Shown piece after piece: positions 53,701 to 64,000 of a stretch of 64,000 nucleotides of DNA. The DNA comes from Sabellastarte sp. h YS-2021. Its lineage: Eukaryota; Annelida; Polychaeta; Sabellida; Sabellidae. The position numbers and the translations under genes are program-made. The notes beneath the pieces were generated by a model that saw nothing but the letters and a program-made list of their open reading frames with translations, searched no databases and was not told where the DNA came from. Numbering within the stretch: the stretch's first letter is position 1; each line of letters begins with the position of its first letter. The stretch spans positions 58,581,816-58,645,815 of the forward strand of contig OZ024938.1 of NCBI GenBank assembly GCA_964017235.1, read 5' to 3'.

Positions 53701-56700
53701 CCCCCCCCCCCCCCCCTCCCCTTCAATTTGGGGATTAACCTTGCTAAAAATAGATCTTGAAGGAAAAGGTCACAGGTTCTGGAAACATGTAGTCAAGATA
53801 TTAGAAATACCTTTCAAATGCAGAGGTGACTATATGTATTTCTATACCCGGACAAGGTCCGGAAAACTTGGGATTGATGTCAGTTATACTGTTGTCACAA
53901 AGATTTCCTTTGGTAAAGGAACTTAAAAATATTTTAATTGGACCATTTGAATTTGTATTTTACCAACATGCAATACATTCTGTAAAATTAACCAAAATAT
54001 TTGGTGTCGAGTCGGCACAATCTATTTCCTTGCCCCCCCCCCCCCCCCCCCAACCAAAAATTGCTTCCTACACCCTTGTTCAATCCTTTTTTCCTGTAGA
54101 GATTGCCACTTGCAGTCAAGTTACTTTATCACTGAAGTCAAACTTCAACTTACTGAAGTGAATGCAATGGTGGAAAACATATCAAAATTTTATATAAAAT
54201 ATTTGTAGGAGTTTTGAACTTTTGTGATGTGATTGAAATATTGGTTCACTTCATGTGACAGACACCTAGTGTTTCTAGATGGGTTGAAAATATAGAGTTT
54301 TGCACCGAGGTCTACTGATAGGCTGTGTTTTTAAACCTTGTATGATTTCAACCCACCATATGATACCCTGTTTTACTGGACCAGAAAATTTGGACTAAGA
54401 TAAAAGTCTTAAATAAAAGTCTTAAATTGAGAAGAAAAATTTTTGATTCAAGTTCCTTTAGTGAAACTGACTCTTTCACTTCAAACCAGCAGACACTAGA
54501 AAGTCACCACCAGCCGTCAAGTCAGGAGTAAGATTTTAAGTCACAAATTGAAAGTAAGGTATTAATAAAACCATACCCCCATAAAATCAACTGGAGATTT
54601 AAATTTTATTTTGATAACAAGGGGTGGTATTCACTAAAATGGATCAAGATCAAGTCAAAAATTGATCATTTTTGCTCACAATTAACCTGATCCAGGTTAA
54701 TGAAGTTGATCTACATATCTGTTCAAAAACTGTTGATTTTTTTGTTCAAATTTGATCTGATACATGTTAATCAATAAGATCTCTGCATTGTATTCTCTAA
54801 TACAGGATAAATATAGAGGAACAGTCCTTGACCATAACTGTGGAGGAGGTGTACACCTGGACAGACTTGTCCTTGAAACAGGACACAGATCTAGAGTACT
54901 CTTTGAACTCTTCATACTACCAATTTGAACTGAGCGAGCGTGCCATCTGGACTCCGCAGTTATATCCACGACATGCGGTGGAGTATGGCTGGATTGGTGA
55001 AGAGGGGATAGTTCCAGATAACATGGTCCAGGTAATGGTTAAATATCTGCTGCATTTCACTTGGCTTATGTCCTTTTTAGATAAAATAAGACAAAATTAG
55101 GCATTTTATGTCCCTTTCAAGAAATGAGGTCATGTCACGACAAGTTTAGTGTAGTTTATTTAGCATTTTACATCACCTACCTAGCACCTTTGTATTGCTT
55201 ATATATTGTGACGGGTAGAGGAAACCAGAACATGTCATTGACCAAGGTTCTGTATGGTAAACCAATGACCAATGGCTGCAACTACCAGATTTTCAACTTG
55301 AACACTTGAAGAGCATACACCTTCAACAAGACATATAATAATAAGTAAATGGAAAAATCTGGATACATTTTTAAGCGATATATTTTTTAGTCTCTGGACT
55401 TCCATGAATTGTGGCATGGCCACAATGACTGTCTGTCTTTAACAGAAGTTGTGGCATGGCCACAATGATTGTGTTTTACAGAAGTTAAACGGCAATGAAT
55501 TACATTAGTACTGGGATGGGTTACCGCTTCAGTTGACTACTCGTGTTTGTGATGGCTTTACGCTAGGGGACCAAAACCCCTTTCGTCCTTGTTTGTATCC
55601 AGGCGTGATCCAGATCAGTCTCACAATTTAATGGCGTCGAAGTTGGAGCAGACCCGTTATTTTCATGAATATCTGATCAGTAGTATTTGCATAATCCTGC
55701 TAACAAACACACAAATTGTCATGAGTTTACCTTCTTTGCAGAGGTAATGAGAGTTTATCAAAGATGTTGTCCAATCATTTAATGAGGCCACTCCAGTGTG
55801 CTACAATGGTAAACATCTGTGTTACGCATAATATTTTTCCTTTGGGGTCATTTTTACGAAGCGATTGGAGCTTAAGTCTAAGAATTTGACTTTGCTAAGT
55901 TCTGTGCTTAAGTAAATTTCACAAAAGGGACTTCACTAAGGCTAATCTCTAGCTGGTTCATCAAATAACCACAGTAAGTTTTGTGTCACGTGACAGTTTA
56001 CAAAATCTCAAAATAAACTTCTGGTGACATATATCCTTTGCTTGACACATTTGCAGAAATGCTCTTTTAAAATGGGAAACCTTGTTGTCACGAGAAATTA
56101 CAGAGACTACTGTAGTCATGTGTTCTGTATCTATACTTATTTTTTCAGCAACATCAAAGTTTGAAAAGGAGGAAATTTTAAAGTGGCTATATTTACATCT
56201 TTGTTTACAAGAGTTAAGACCACTCCCAGGTGGATTTGCTTTAACCCTAAGACCTCAAAACAAACTTAAACTTCACAACTTAGTAAAATCTGTCTAGTGT
56301 AATTTGACAAACTTAGCTTAAGTCTAAGACAAAAGTCTTAGCTTGAAATCTAGGTCCGGACTAAGTCCTTTTGTGAAACCAGTCCTGTTATTACAATTTT
56401 GCAGGTACAACCGAGTGGAGAGAACTGCTACATGAGGCGAGTGATGGTGTACACCATCCCATGTAGTGTCAATGTGAAAAACTTTCCATTTGATGAACAT
56501 AACTGTACACTTACCCTCTCACAGCCATCCAGTCTCAGCTACAGGTAAGCCAAACAAAAACTGCTGCATTAATTTAAACTTATTGTTTAGAATGAGTTAC
56601 ACTGCACTAGATTAGGACACTCCAAGAGACTGATTATCTAAGAAGAGATAACCTGGCTGTAAGAGAAACAAAAAGCAACAAAAATAGCATCCACTAGGAG

Positions 56701-59700
56701 AGAAACAGATGTTTTGATGGGGTGACCAGACAACAAAGTTATGTTTTGGTTTGTTTCCTGAGTCTGATCAGATTGTGACCAGACTTCCTATGGTGAAGCG
56801 CTTTCTCCAAAAGACACGGCTAGAATACTTTAAATAAAATAAATAGTCAAAAATTGCAGCACAGTTTCATGGAATCAACTCCCAGCACAGGCAACAAAAT
56901 ATTACTGGACACTCTCCAATTTACAAGAATACAAAAAGTCATACGTCAGTCATATTTGGAAGGTGTGACTCCCATAAGTGAGCTTTTCTGGTCATTGGTT
57001 TAAATCTCTGCAGCAAGTGAACAATCTTGCTGATGTCTGTGGGCAATTGGTAGAATCTTTGCCAACTAGTAAGTACTAAAACGCCATTACTATAAATCGT
57101 CTCTACAATGTATTATAAACCCTACATTTAAAAAATCTATTCAATATTCAGGTGTTTATAAAAATGCGTTAGTTTTGTCAACTTCATTCCACCTTTAATA
57201 TGGTATTAGTTTTCTGAGTAGAGCTTTCCTTGTGAGATCAGTTTCAATTTTTAAAGTTATTATTTATCCTCCAAAATTTTGTTATAGGTAAGACATGGTC
57301 TATAAGATTAAGGTCGAACACCAAATCTTTGGTAAATATGATAATGCACATACAAGTGTTTATTTTATAGCTTCTGTTTTCTATTGTTTGCATATCAATT
57401 ACGTTTATCTTTCCAGTCTTGGGTATTAAAGAGTTAAGAAATGTCTTAATATAAAGCATCTCTAATTCATCACAGTGTTAGTGAAATTTTAAGTATCAAG
57501 ATAGTTATGACTTAAGTCATATTATCTTAAATAGGGATTGCCAAACTTTGAATGAAATAAAGTTATACTACGAACCTGAGTCATATTATAATTACCCCCC
57601 CCCCCCCCCAAAAAAAAAAAGGGGGGGGGGGAAAGAAAGAAAAAAAAAAAGAAATAATCACCGTCTTTTTACCCAATAATAGTCAACAAAGGCTGCCATA
57701 ATTGTTTAATCCAGTTACTATTCTTCCATCTTTATTATCTTCCATGAGTGCTTTTACTTCATTAACACATGTATTACTGATACTATCTACTCTTCATTGA
57801 GGCTATATAGAATATGTTCATGCTTCCTTTCATAGGGCTGATGTGCTGATGGCTGAGTGTTTATATGGCCACTTTGGCCGATTAGTCAAAGGGCCAGTTT
57901 CTCCAGCTCCTAAATAAATGGATAAATGCATTTATTTTAAATTATTTATGAACCAGAAAATGGTTTATCCAACCTAAAAAAATCAATCATAGTGGCTTCA
58001 ACGTTTGATGACACAAGCTTTAACAGAAATAATTGCCAATCCAAACGAACAGAATAGACATGCAGGCATCCTTACAGCAAGTGATGTAAATATATATGGG
58101 GGTATTAAAGGACTGTGTTGATCATATTTGGTGGGTTTTAAGCAAACTTGTGACACCATATGGAAAACAATTATTGCCTATCCAAATATGGCCTCAATGT
58201 AAAATTTTATCTTGACTTTTCTCTGTCACATTATCTATTTAAAACCCCTCTTAACATCAAGTACTCCCCACTTTTGATAAGTAGTGCAGATTAATCGTCA
58301 AAATCGAACAAGCAATCTTTCCGTTGGAACAAAAATCACCAGATTTTATGTTAATAGGAAGATTAGTCACATCATGAGAAAACTGGATAACATAGGTTTA
58401 CAATCATATAGCGTTACCATATTGCCAAAACAATAGGTCATAAAGCAGTTACGACTTAAAAGATTTGTTCCATGTACTGAGGACAGAAAGGTTCATTCAC
58501 AAATGTATTAAAAGTATATTGAATATTTTAAAATTAAATATGTTTATTCCATAAAAAGAAAAAGGACAAATATGAACACAAAAATGTAAGTTATATGCAA
58601 ACAGTTAAAGACTAGTAGCAAATATGTTTGTACATATGTTACTATTTTATTAAGAGCACATAAAAGTAACATCCCATTTAATTCAGAGGATGTAAAGTGA
58701 GAGTATGTGGATCTGCAATCCCCACGATGGCTCTTCCAACCTTCACAAACATAAAGTTTGGTTGCATCACTGAAACTCCTAATGGAATTATAAATGCAGT
58801 GGAGAGGCAAACTACCACACATTAAACTGGAACATAACTGAATTGCGGTAACCAAATTCAACAAAAATAAGGCTATAGCTACAAATGGATTAAGGCGAAC
58901 AAATAGAAAATACTATGGCTGTACGATGTGCTTTGTTTTCTGCAGAATGAAGCTTCACCCCAAGGTAGAAGAAGAACTGCAGGCCCATACAGAATATTAC
59001 CGTGCACATCTGGCAACAACCAGTGCAGAGTGGAAGCTGGATGCCTGCGATGTCACAGTACGAAGCGTGCAAAGAGCCGGAGATCCCTTCTCTATGGATG
59101 AGTTGATCCTGAATGTCCGGCTGCAGAGATGTGCCAGCTTCTATGCCATAGTCCTCGTATTCCCATGTATTCTGCTGAATATCCTCTCTTTAGTCATATT
59201 CACCCTGGCCCCAAAGGATGTGGAAAGAGAGAACTTTGCTTTGACCTTGATATTGACCTATTTTGTCCTGATCATCATTGTGGTGGATGCTAGTCCTCCG
59301 AGCGGACCCATGATTCCATTACTAGGGCTTTACATCATTCTCAGTACATTTATTGTAATGATCACCTTTCTCATGTCACTGGCTCTGATAGAGATCCACG
59401 AGCATTGCAGAGTGAAAGATCGGAAGATGGGCAGGAGGACATTAAACCTCATTAACAATAGGTTCTGTATCAGGCTTTTCACCACAAAGGAAACATACAA
59501 ACAACTAGTGAACCTCTATAAAAATGCCCACCTCCAAAATAACTCACAAGAAGCCAAGCCATTGCAGGCCAATCAAATACCCACAAAGTACCTATGTCTG
59601 GCCATGGCTTCACATTCATTGAGATGGAAAGTCTTTGTGAAATTCATCAATTTTGTTTGCTTTTTATTAACCTTGTTAGCACACATTGTAAATGGGGTTG

Positions 59701-59726
59701 TAATTATGGTTTATATGTCATACTGA
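47742..59726 (+). CDS. Cys-loop ligand-gated ion channel subunit (nAChR-like), 4 exons, 502 aa
   Basis: Exons: 47742-48103, 54806-55031, 56405-56544, 58946-59726 (TGA), with GT-AG junctions and consistent phases. A leader lies in the first 40 residues (core NVIILLFSMGYY; Met16 could be an alternative start). The extracellular domain has VEVWVVLDNF (strand 1), WTDLSLK, loop A IWTPQL (Trp169) and the Cys loop Cys216-Cys230 enclosing exactly 13 residues with NFPFDEHN. M1 is about 306-330, M2 336-357, M3 366-391 and M4 475-500, with a short M3-M4 loop. M2 has Glu336 (-1'), Arg337 (0'), Thr343 (6'), Leu346 (9') and Asp357 (20'), a pattern usual for cation-selective pores. Loop C has a single Cys277 and no vicinal pair, so it is not a canonical acetylcholine-binding alpha subunit. 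It would form a pentameric surface receptor; the ligand is unknown. Intron 1 is 6.7 kb and holds several repeats. Confidence 0.9.
48290..48727. mobile_element. TIR element family E, copy lacking left terminus
   Basis: It is parallel to 11150-11569 (TTGAAGATCAAAGAACAA, GTACACTTGAGTGTATCTTA, TTTTCATTGCAGGGC) and ends with CGTACGATGGGCTGTAAGAG. The left TIR is missing. It lies in intron 1 of the channel gene, about 190 bp after exon 1. Confidence 0.75.
49215..49545 (-). repeat. SINE family B copy with tRNA-like head
   Basis: On + it reads CTGACATTCCCCTAACTG, GGATGACCATTTATCAATG, TGGGGATAGGACCC, then the head in reverse with GGTTTGAACCC and CACTAGGCCACAGTG. It is nearly complete and lies in intron 1 of the channel gene. 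Confidence 0.8.
49623..49740. repeat. 59-bp tandem duplication
   Basis: ATGCAATACTTCAGCATCTA begins at 49623 and 49682. The two units are almost identical and end in TTTTGTATCCC. Confidence 0.9.
49741..52279. other. intronic non-coding stretch of the channel gene
   Basis: No exon with consistent phase could be found between exons 1 and 2 of the channel gene in this stretch. A T-rich run lies at 49842. Sequence at about 49900-50530 has several degenerate internal similarities (GTGTCA(A/T)AA(A/G) words) that may be an old repeat. Confidence 0.35.
52280..52985. repeat. region dense in AAACGTTT / AAAACATTT words
   Basis: At least twelve variants of a palindromic word around AAACGTTT or AAAnGTTTT are present, for example CAAAACGTTTTATG, GAAACGTTTTTTAAAC and GTAAAAACGTTTGT. 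They are spaced irregularly in AT-rich sequence, like the palindrome-rich ends of the elements at 3366 and 22462. The element ends are not clear. Confidence 0.5.
53208..54085. repeat. G/C-tract-bearing segment with inverted ends
   Basis: GCGTAGGAACTGGGGGGCAG at the left is roughly complementary to CCCCAACCAAAAATTGC plus TTCCTACACCC at the right. Long C or G runs lie at 53242-53303, 53700-53716 and 54033-54052. It may be one decayed element or two unrelated fragments of the same family. Confidence 0.4.
55148..55315 (-). repeat. SINE family A copy, strongly diverged
   Basis: TTTAGCATTTTACATCACCT, TGACGGGTAGAGGAAACCAG and CAAGGTTCTGTATGGTAAAC keep the family A order. The head is lost. It lies in intron 2 of the channel gene. 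Confidence 0.55.
57590..57652. repeat. C-A-G-A homopolymer cluster
   Basis: Consecutive runs of about 15 C, 11 A and 11 G, followed by an A-rich stretch, lie in intron 3 of the channel gene. The lengths are likely unreliable. Confidence 0.75.
57653..58945. other. intronic non-coding stretch before the last channel exon
   Basis: No additional exon fits between exons 3 and 4, because the phases already join cleanly. A 106-residue open frame on - (58544-58864) has no support from splice sites or composition. Confidence 0.4.
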
Positions 59727-59849
59727 GTTCAACTCGTGGGAATATTTATTATTTTCAAGACATACATATATTTATCTCCAAGATACAATACATAGTTTTC
59801 TGCTTGTATTGTACATTTTACTCAGCGCAATATATTCGTTACTACAGTC

Positions 59850-60075
59850 ATATTTTCATTGTCTGCTAACTGTCATTTTCCTAACTGAAATACAAGTTAT
59901 CAGAGATGATCATATATCAATGTCCCTGGCCTTCTTTAGCCTACCACTGGAAATATGAACTATTGACATTGGCATTTTAAGTGTTCATCCTAGCAACTAT
60001 TGTCTGCCTATACCTAGAGTGTAACCCAAGTCTTTTCTTAGCTTATGCCTAGCCCACTAACCCATGGTGGCAGTG
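59850..60075 (-). repeat. SINE family B copy, diverged
   Basis: CTGTCATTTTCCTAACTG, GATGATCATATATCAATG and the reversed head AGCCCACTAACCCATGGTGG keep the family B order. It follows the channel gene's stop codon by about 125 bases. Confidence 0.6.
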
Positions 60076-60424
60076 AGAGTGAGAGTGCAATAAAAACCAG
60101 CAATAAGCTATAACATATTGTGTTTGTCAAAGTTCATCGAATGGATTTAAATAAACTTTGGTCAACATTTCAATATATTCCGTCTTTGTTTACTTTAGCA
60201 TGAAAAATTGCAGTGACAAGTTTATCCCAGGGCACAGAATGTTTGGAGGTGAATGCAATTGCAATGAACTTACCATCAACAAGTAACTAACAACTCACTC
60301 TGTTTTAGAAAGTCTTGAGTTCTTATATAAACTTATATATCTATCACATTCATATCAACATAGTATGCTGCAAAGCAAAGTATGATGTATTTATTGTAAA
60401 TTGTTTAAATGTTTCATCTATGAC

Positions 60425-61868
60425 ATATCCTTTAGGGCACGTGAACGTAATTCAGAGTAGCTTTTTTTAGGGTATTTGAAATGCAGGACTGTTTTTATTA
60501 GTAAAGCGCAAAAGCGTAATTTGGGGCTGAAAAAAGCTTTCCTTGAAATGCAAGCAGGAGGTTGAGGAAATTCGCCTTAAGCGCATCGATATTTTCATTA
60601 TTTTGTCACGTTAAAGATTAAGTTTCTGCTTGCTTAGTATATTTGTAAGTAAATCATGTATGTTTTTTGTAAAGCAAAAACTAGATTTTCCTTGTGCATG
60701 AATGAAAATAAGATACAATTTATTGCCTTTGTGTGTTTTGATCCTAAAATCCCTATATATCACACAGGTAAGATTTATGTCCAGTCATTTATCTATTTTA
60801 CATGTAGGCAAACAAAATTTGGTAAAAATAAATAATATTTATTAAAACTATATAGTTTTCCCAAAAACTTGGTTCTGGTGAAATGTTATTTGTTTTGCTG
60901 AATTTTGAAAACTTTGCGTCAGAATATGACCATAAAATCCTACAATTTTACACATTTGCAACTTGATTACAAACAAAAATCGTAACTGCAAGAGTGTAAA
61001 AATGAGTTGATGAGAAAAATTTACGCATTTTTACATATCTGCAAAAGTATTCTTGAAAATTTATGATGAAAAATATGCTGCATATTTACACATTGTTAGC
61101 AATTTTTTATCACAATTTACCATTAGCCACACTTTTTTGCATTTACGCTTTCTGTATTTCAAAATCTTTCAAACCACCAATGTGTCATTTTTCTGACAAA
61201 TGTGACTAAAATATACTAATATTCAACTGATACTACTTTTTATGTATTTACAAGTTATCATTGGAAACTCAGATAACTTACAGATTAGTACTTGTATTTT
61301 GCATAACTACTAACTGTTAATAATGTTGTATATTAAAATTATTTTACATTCAAACAATTTAAGAATACATTGTTCTGCTAAAATATCAAGCACTGTTTTA
61401 TTTGTACAAATTGCATTACTCAAAAGAATAATCATAATCAATGGCCCTGTCACATTACCTGTATAGCTTTTCTTCATCATGAAATCCATTGTGTTTAAGG
61501 GGAAATTAAATTTTTAAACACTTTTACCTGGCTTCATTCTAATGTTTTGCAATTATATTAATATCAATGTCAAATGAAACAAATTTCCTGCATCAAGTAC
61601 TTTGCACTAATATGCCAAAGTGTAAAAATGTGTAAATACCCATTCTCCTTTTAAAAAGCAAATGCATAAAAAAGAAATATTTTCTTCAGAATAAATGGGA
61701 ACAACACATTTGAACATGTTGCATTTGGAGCAACAACATTTTTGGCACCAAAGTACGCTTTTGCAGCTGAACAGTAAAGGCTAGCTTGCATTTCGGAGAC
61801 CCTAAATAATAGTTGCAAATTTACGCTTTTGCACTCTGAGGGCAAAATCCAGCCCGCGCTCTAAAGGA
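60425..61868. mobile_element. TIR element with GCAAAAGCGTAA words, about 1.44 kb
   Basis: The left end ATATCCTTTAGGGCACG and the right end CGCGCTCTAAAGGATAT are complementary. Inward, both ends share GCAAAAGCGTAA(A)TTT and GAAATGCA(A)G in mirrored order, giving inverted ends of roughly 140 bp. The interior repeats variants of TTTACACATTTGC and TACGC. No coding capacity was seen. It is downstream of the channel gene. Confidence 0.7.
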
Positions 61869-63261
61869 TATAGACAAGGACACATGTTATTAAACCATAT
61901 ACTCCACCGAAACACTTATTTAATTGGGTAAAAGTTTGTAACTGTGCTGCTGTGTCAAATCAGAATATTAGAGGAGTCAATCTAAAGTGTTTAGCAGTAT
62001 GTTAAATGTCACTGTTATAAATGCATATTAACTATTGTTTTATGTTCATTGAGATTTAAATGTTGTCACCTCAGAGTAGCCAATGCTTTGTTGGCACTTA
62101 CATGCCTTAGCATGGGAAATTTTTTCCACCTGTTTATAATAATTGTAAACTATTTATTGTACGAAGTTGTTATTATCAAAATCTCATCCAAACTAATGAA
62201 ATAAAGTTATGCATATATTATGTTGCTATTACATAGCCACACTTGTATTAAGACAGGAATACCTATTTAGGTTTATCATGTAATATTTGACATGTTTTCT
62301 GGATCCCCCCAAAAAGTAGGATTAGGAAGTTATAGGTTTGCTTGGGAAAGGAGACACAGTGGGCCTTATTAACTCATAAGATTTTACCCAACAAAAAAGC
62401 TCCCCAGATTGATTCACAAGACAGTCTGAATGACATACTGGGAGAATGCATTATTTTATTTAAAAATTCATTTTGGAAGACACTCTAATAAAAGCCTCTA
62501 ATAAAATAAGCATCATGTTGGTAAAAGGTATTCCCGGTAAGCTTGAATGTACAGATTTGTCATAATAAATTGATAGGACAACCCAGTATGCCTGTATAGA
62601 GGAATCTAAATGTGACTGGAAGAAAATAATCCAATGAATGTGTGATTATGGAGAAGGAGAACTAGTATGGGGATATCGATATGTCAGGCAGCCTGAAGTT
62701 ATAGTATCTGATTCTCTAATCAAATAATTGATGCTCTATATGAACTAATAGACTGACTAGCTGGCCTGGATTTTTGCCTTTTTGTCTTCGGTGATAGATA
62801 ATTCTTTTTAAAAGCCACGTAACTTCTAGAATTTGGAGTGGTTAGTTACAGAACTTTCGACTGTGTACATTATCGATTTTAGGCTTTTGGGAACATAATG
62901 ACTGTCAAACCAAAAAAAGTGTGGTTGGTTTCATCTGGAAGGCTGAATCTCTTTGTGGGTGATATGTTTTAGATATACATGTCTTCCTACAGGTATACTT
63001 AGTTTGACCTTTATGCTCATTATTCAAGGCCATCCAAAGGGTTGAAAGCAACCAACCTCACCAAATGTCAAAGTGCCTATTCTCACTTATTTGTGGTACA
63101 AAGGTTTACTACCTGATATCAACGTAGAGAACATAATGGGCTTCAGATCTCTTTGCATGGTCACTTTGGCCTTAAATTCCTGGTTCAATGAAAAACCATG
63201 GTATAGGCAGATTTTTACCTGTGTATGCTGTGTTTGTCAGGTATTATTCATATTCTGACAT
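61869..63261. other. AT-rich intergenic stretch
   Basis: No gene, RNA or clear repeat could be supported. Confidence 0.4.
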
Positions 63262-63273
63262 GACAAACTATTT

Positions 63274-63504
63274 AGGGGCCACGGTGGCAGAGTGGTAACA
63301 CTCTCGCCTCCCACCTCTGCGGCCGGGGTTCGATCCCCGTCATGGCCGTAAGTGGGAAAGCTGGTAGTTGCTTGCCGTTGGTCGGCAGTTTACAGTACAC
63401 AACCCTAGCGAACTATATGTACTGGTTTCCTCTGCCCTTCCAACTACCCGTCGTGATATGACCTGTACAGTGTTGAAAGCGACGTAAAACCCCAAATAAA
63501 TAAA
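63274..63504 (+). repeat. SINE family A, full-length copy with 12-bp target-site duplication
   Basis: The head GGGGCCACGGTGGCAGAGTG (A box) and GGGGTTCGATCCCC (B box) starts the copy. The body GCTTGCCGTTGGTCGGCAGT and the tail AAACCCCAAATAAATAAA end it. Flanks are GACAAACTATTT at 63262-63273 and 63505-63516, a perfect match. It is the best reference copy of family A in the window and looks recent. Confidence 0.92.
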
Positions 63505-63516
63505 GACAAACTATTT

Positions 63517-64000
63517 TAACATGATTGATAATTACAAATTTTTCAGAAAAAAAAAGGCTGTTACATCCATTATATTTTGCATGGGGTTATTATCGGACCA
63601 CCCAACATGTATGCTGTCATTCAATCAGCTGATCTAAGGGTGATTCAAAGGTTACTGGAGTCAGAATAATTTTTCTAGATTGTATATAATGAAAGCAAAA
63701 TCTATGCCACCCCTATTGCAGTGTGAATATTTGCTTGTGTGAGAAAAAGTTACTTTTATAAAATCCAACCAGATTTTTGGTAATGTCTGTCAGATCTTAC
63801 AAGCCCAAATTTAAGAAGATGATAAATAATGCAAATCTTTAAAGGACAATCGTGGCTTTTGTCAGTGTGCATATCTATTGCACAGTGAAAATAGTTACTA
63901 AATAATGCAGAAATCTGAATGTGTGGTTTTGTGTGTTTTCGTATATCTTGCAGCTTGTACGGGGTGAAACAACAAGGTAATTTATTTAGTAAAATTTAAG
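63517..64000. other. AT-rich non-coding end of the window
   Basis: No gene could be supported up to the window edge. Confidence 0.4.

Overview
This window looks like nuclear DNA of an invertebrate animal, most likely a lophotrochozoan and perhaps a bivalve mollusc. The evidence is AT-rich, intron-rich DNA with GT-AG splice junctions, a large share of tRNA-derived SINEs, terminal-inverted-repeat (TIR) DNA elements and foldback elements, and one tyrosine-recombinase retroelement. The taxonomic guess is an inference. There are no bacterial or organellar features and no CRISPR array.

Three host loci can be supported. (1) A 13-coding-exon gene on + (12027-34738) reconstructs, with every splice phase agreeing, to a 461-residue major facilitator superfamily transporter of the SLC18B1 (vesicular polyamine/amine transporter) type. 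Its introns are full of repeats. (2) A single-exon gene on - (38765-39442) encodes about 225 residues that I do not recognise. (3) A 4-coding-exon gene on + (47742-59726) gives a 502-residue Cys-loop ligand-gated ion channel subunit. It has a canonical 13-residue Cys loop, four membrane segments and a cation-type M2 border, but no vicinal cysteine pair in loop C.

The largest mobile element is a decayed DIRS-order (YR) retroelement on - (about 5.6-10.4 kb). It carries gag-like, zinc-finger, reverse transcriptase, RNase H and tyrosine recombinase segments. Almost all of it lies in one reading frame interrupted by point stops plus one frame change. The reverse transcriptase also has Asn where motif A normally has its catalytic Asp. 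Arrays of a 20-bp palindrome lie in opposite orientation about 2 kb and 0.5 kb outside this element.

The rest is a dense mosaic. At least three tRNA-derived SINE families (here A, B and C) are present, several family A copies with clean target-site duplications. There are TIR/MITE elements at 2.1, 11.1, 17.2, 22.5, 27.0, 30.7 and 60.4 kb, foldback elements built of minisatellite arms at 16.8-18.1 and 25.4-26.9 kb, and three perfect-type hairpins at 4.6, 30.6 and 33.8 kb with a common CCCGAGGG-like core. Tandem arrays occur with units of about 152 bp, 64 bp and about 145 bp, and there is one LINE 3' fragment. The recurring theme is elements whose ends consist of many copies of a short palindromic or 20-21-bp word, with a different word for each element.
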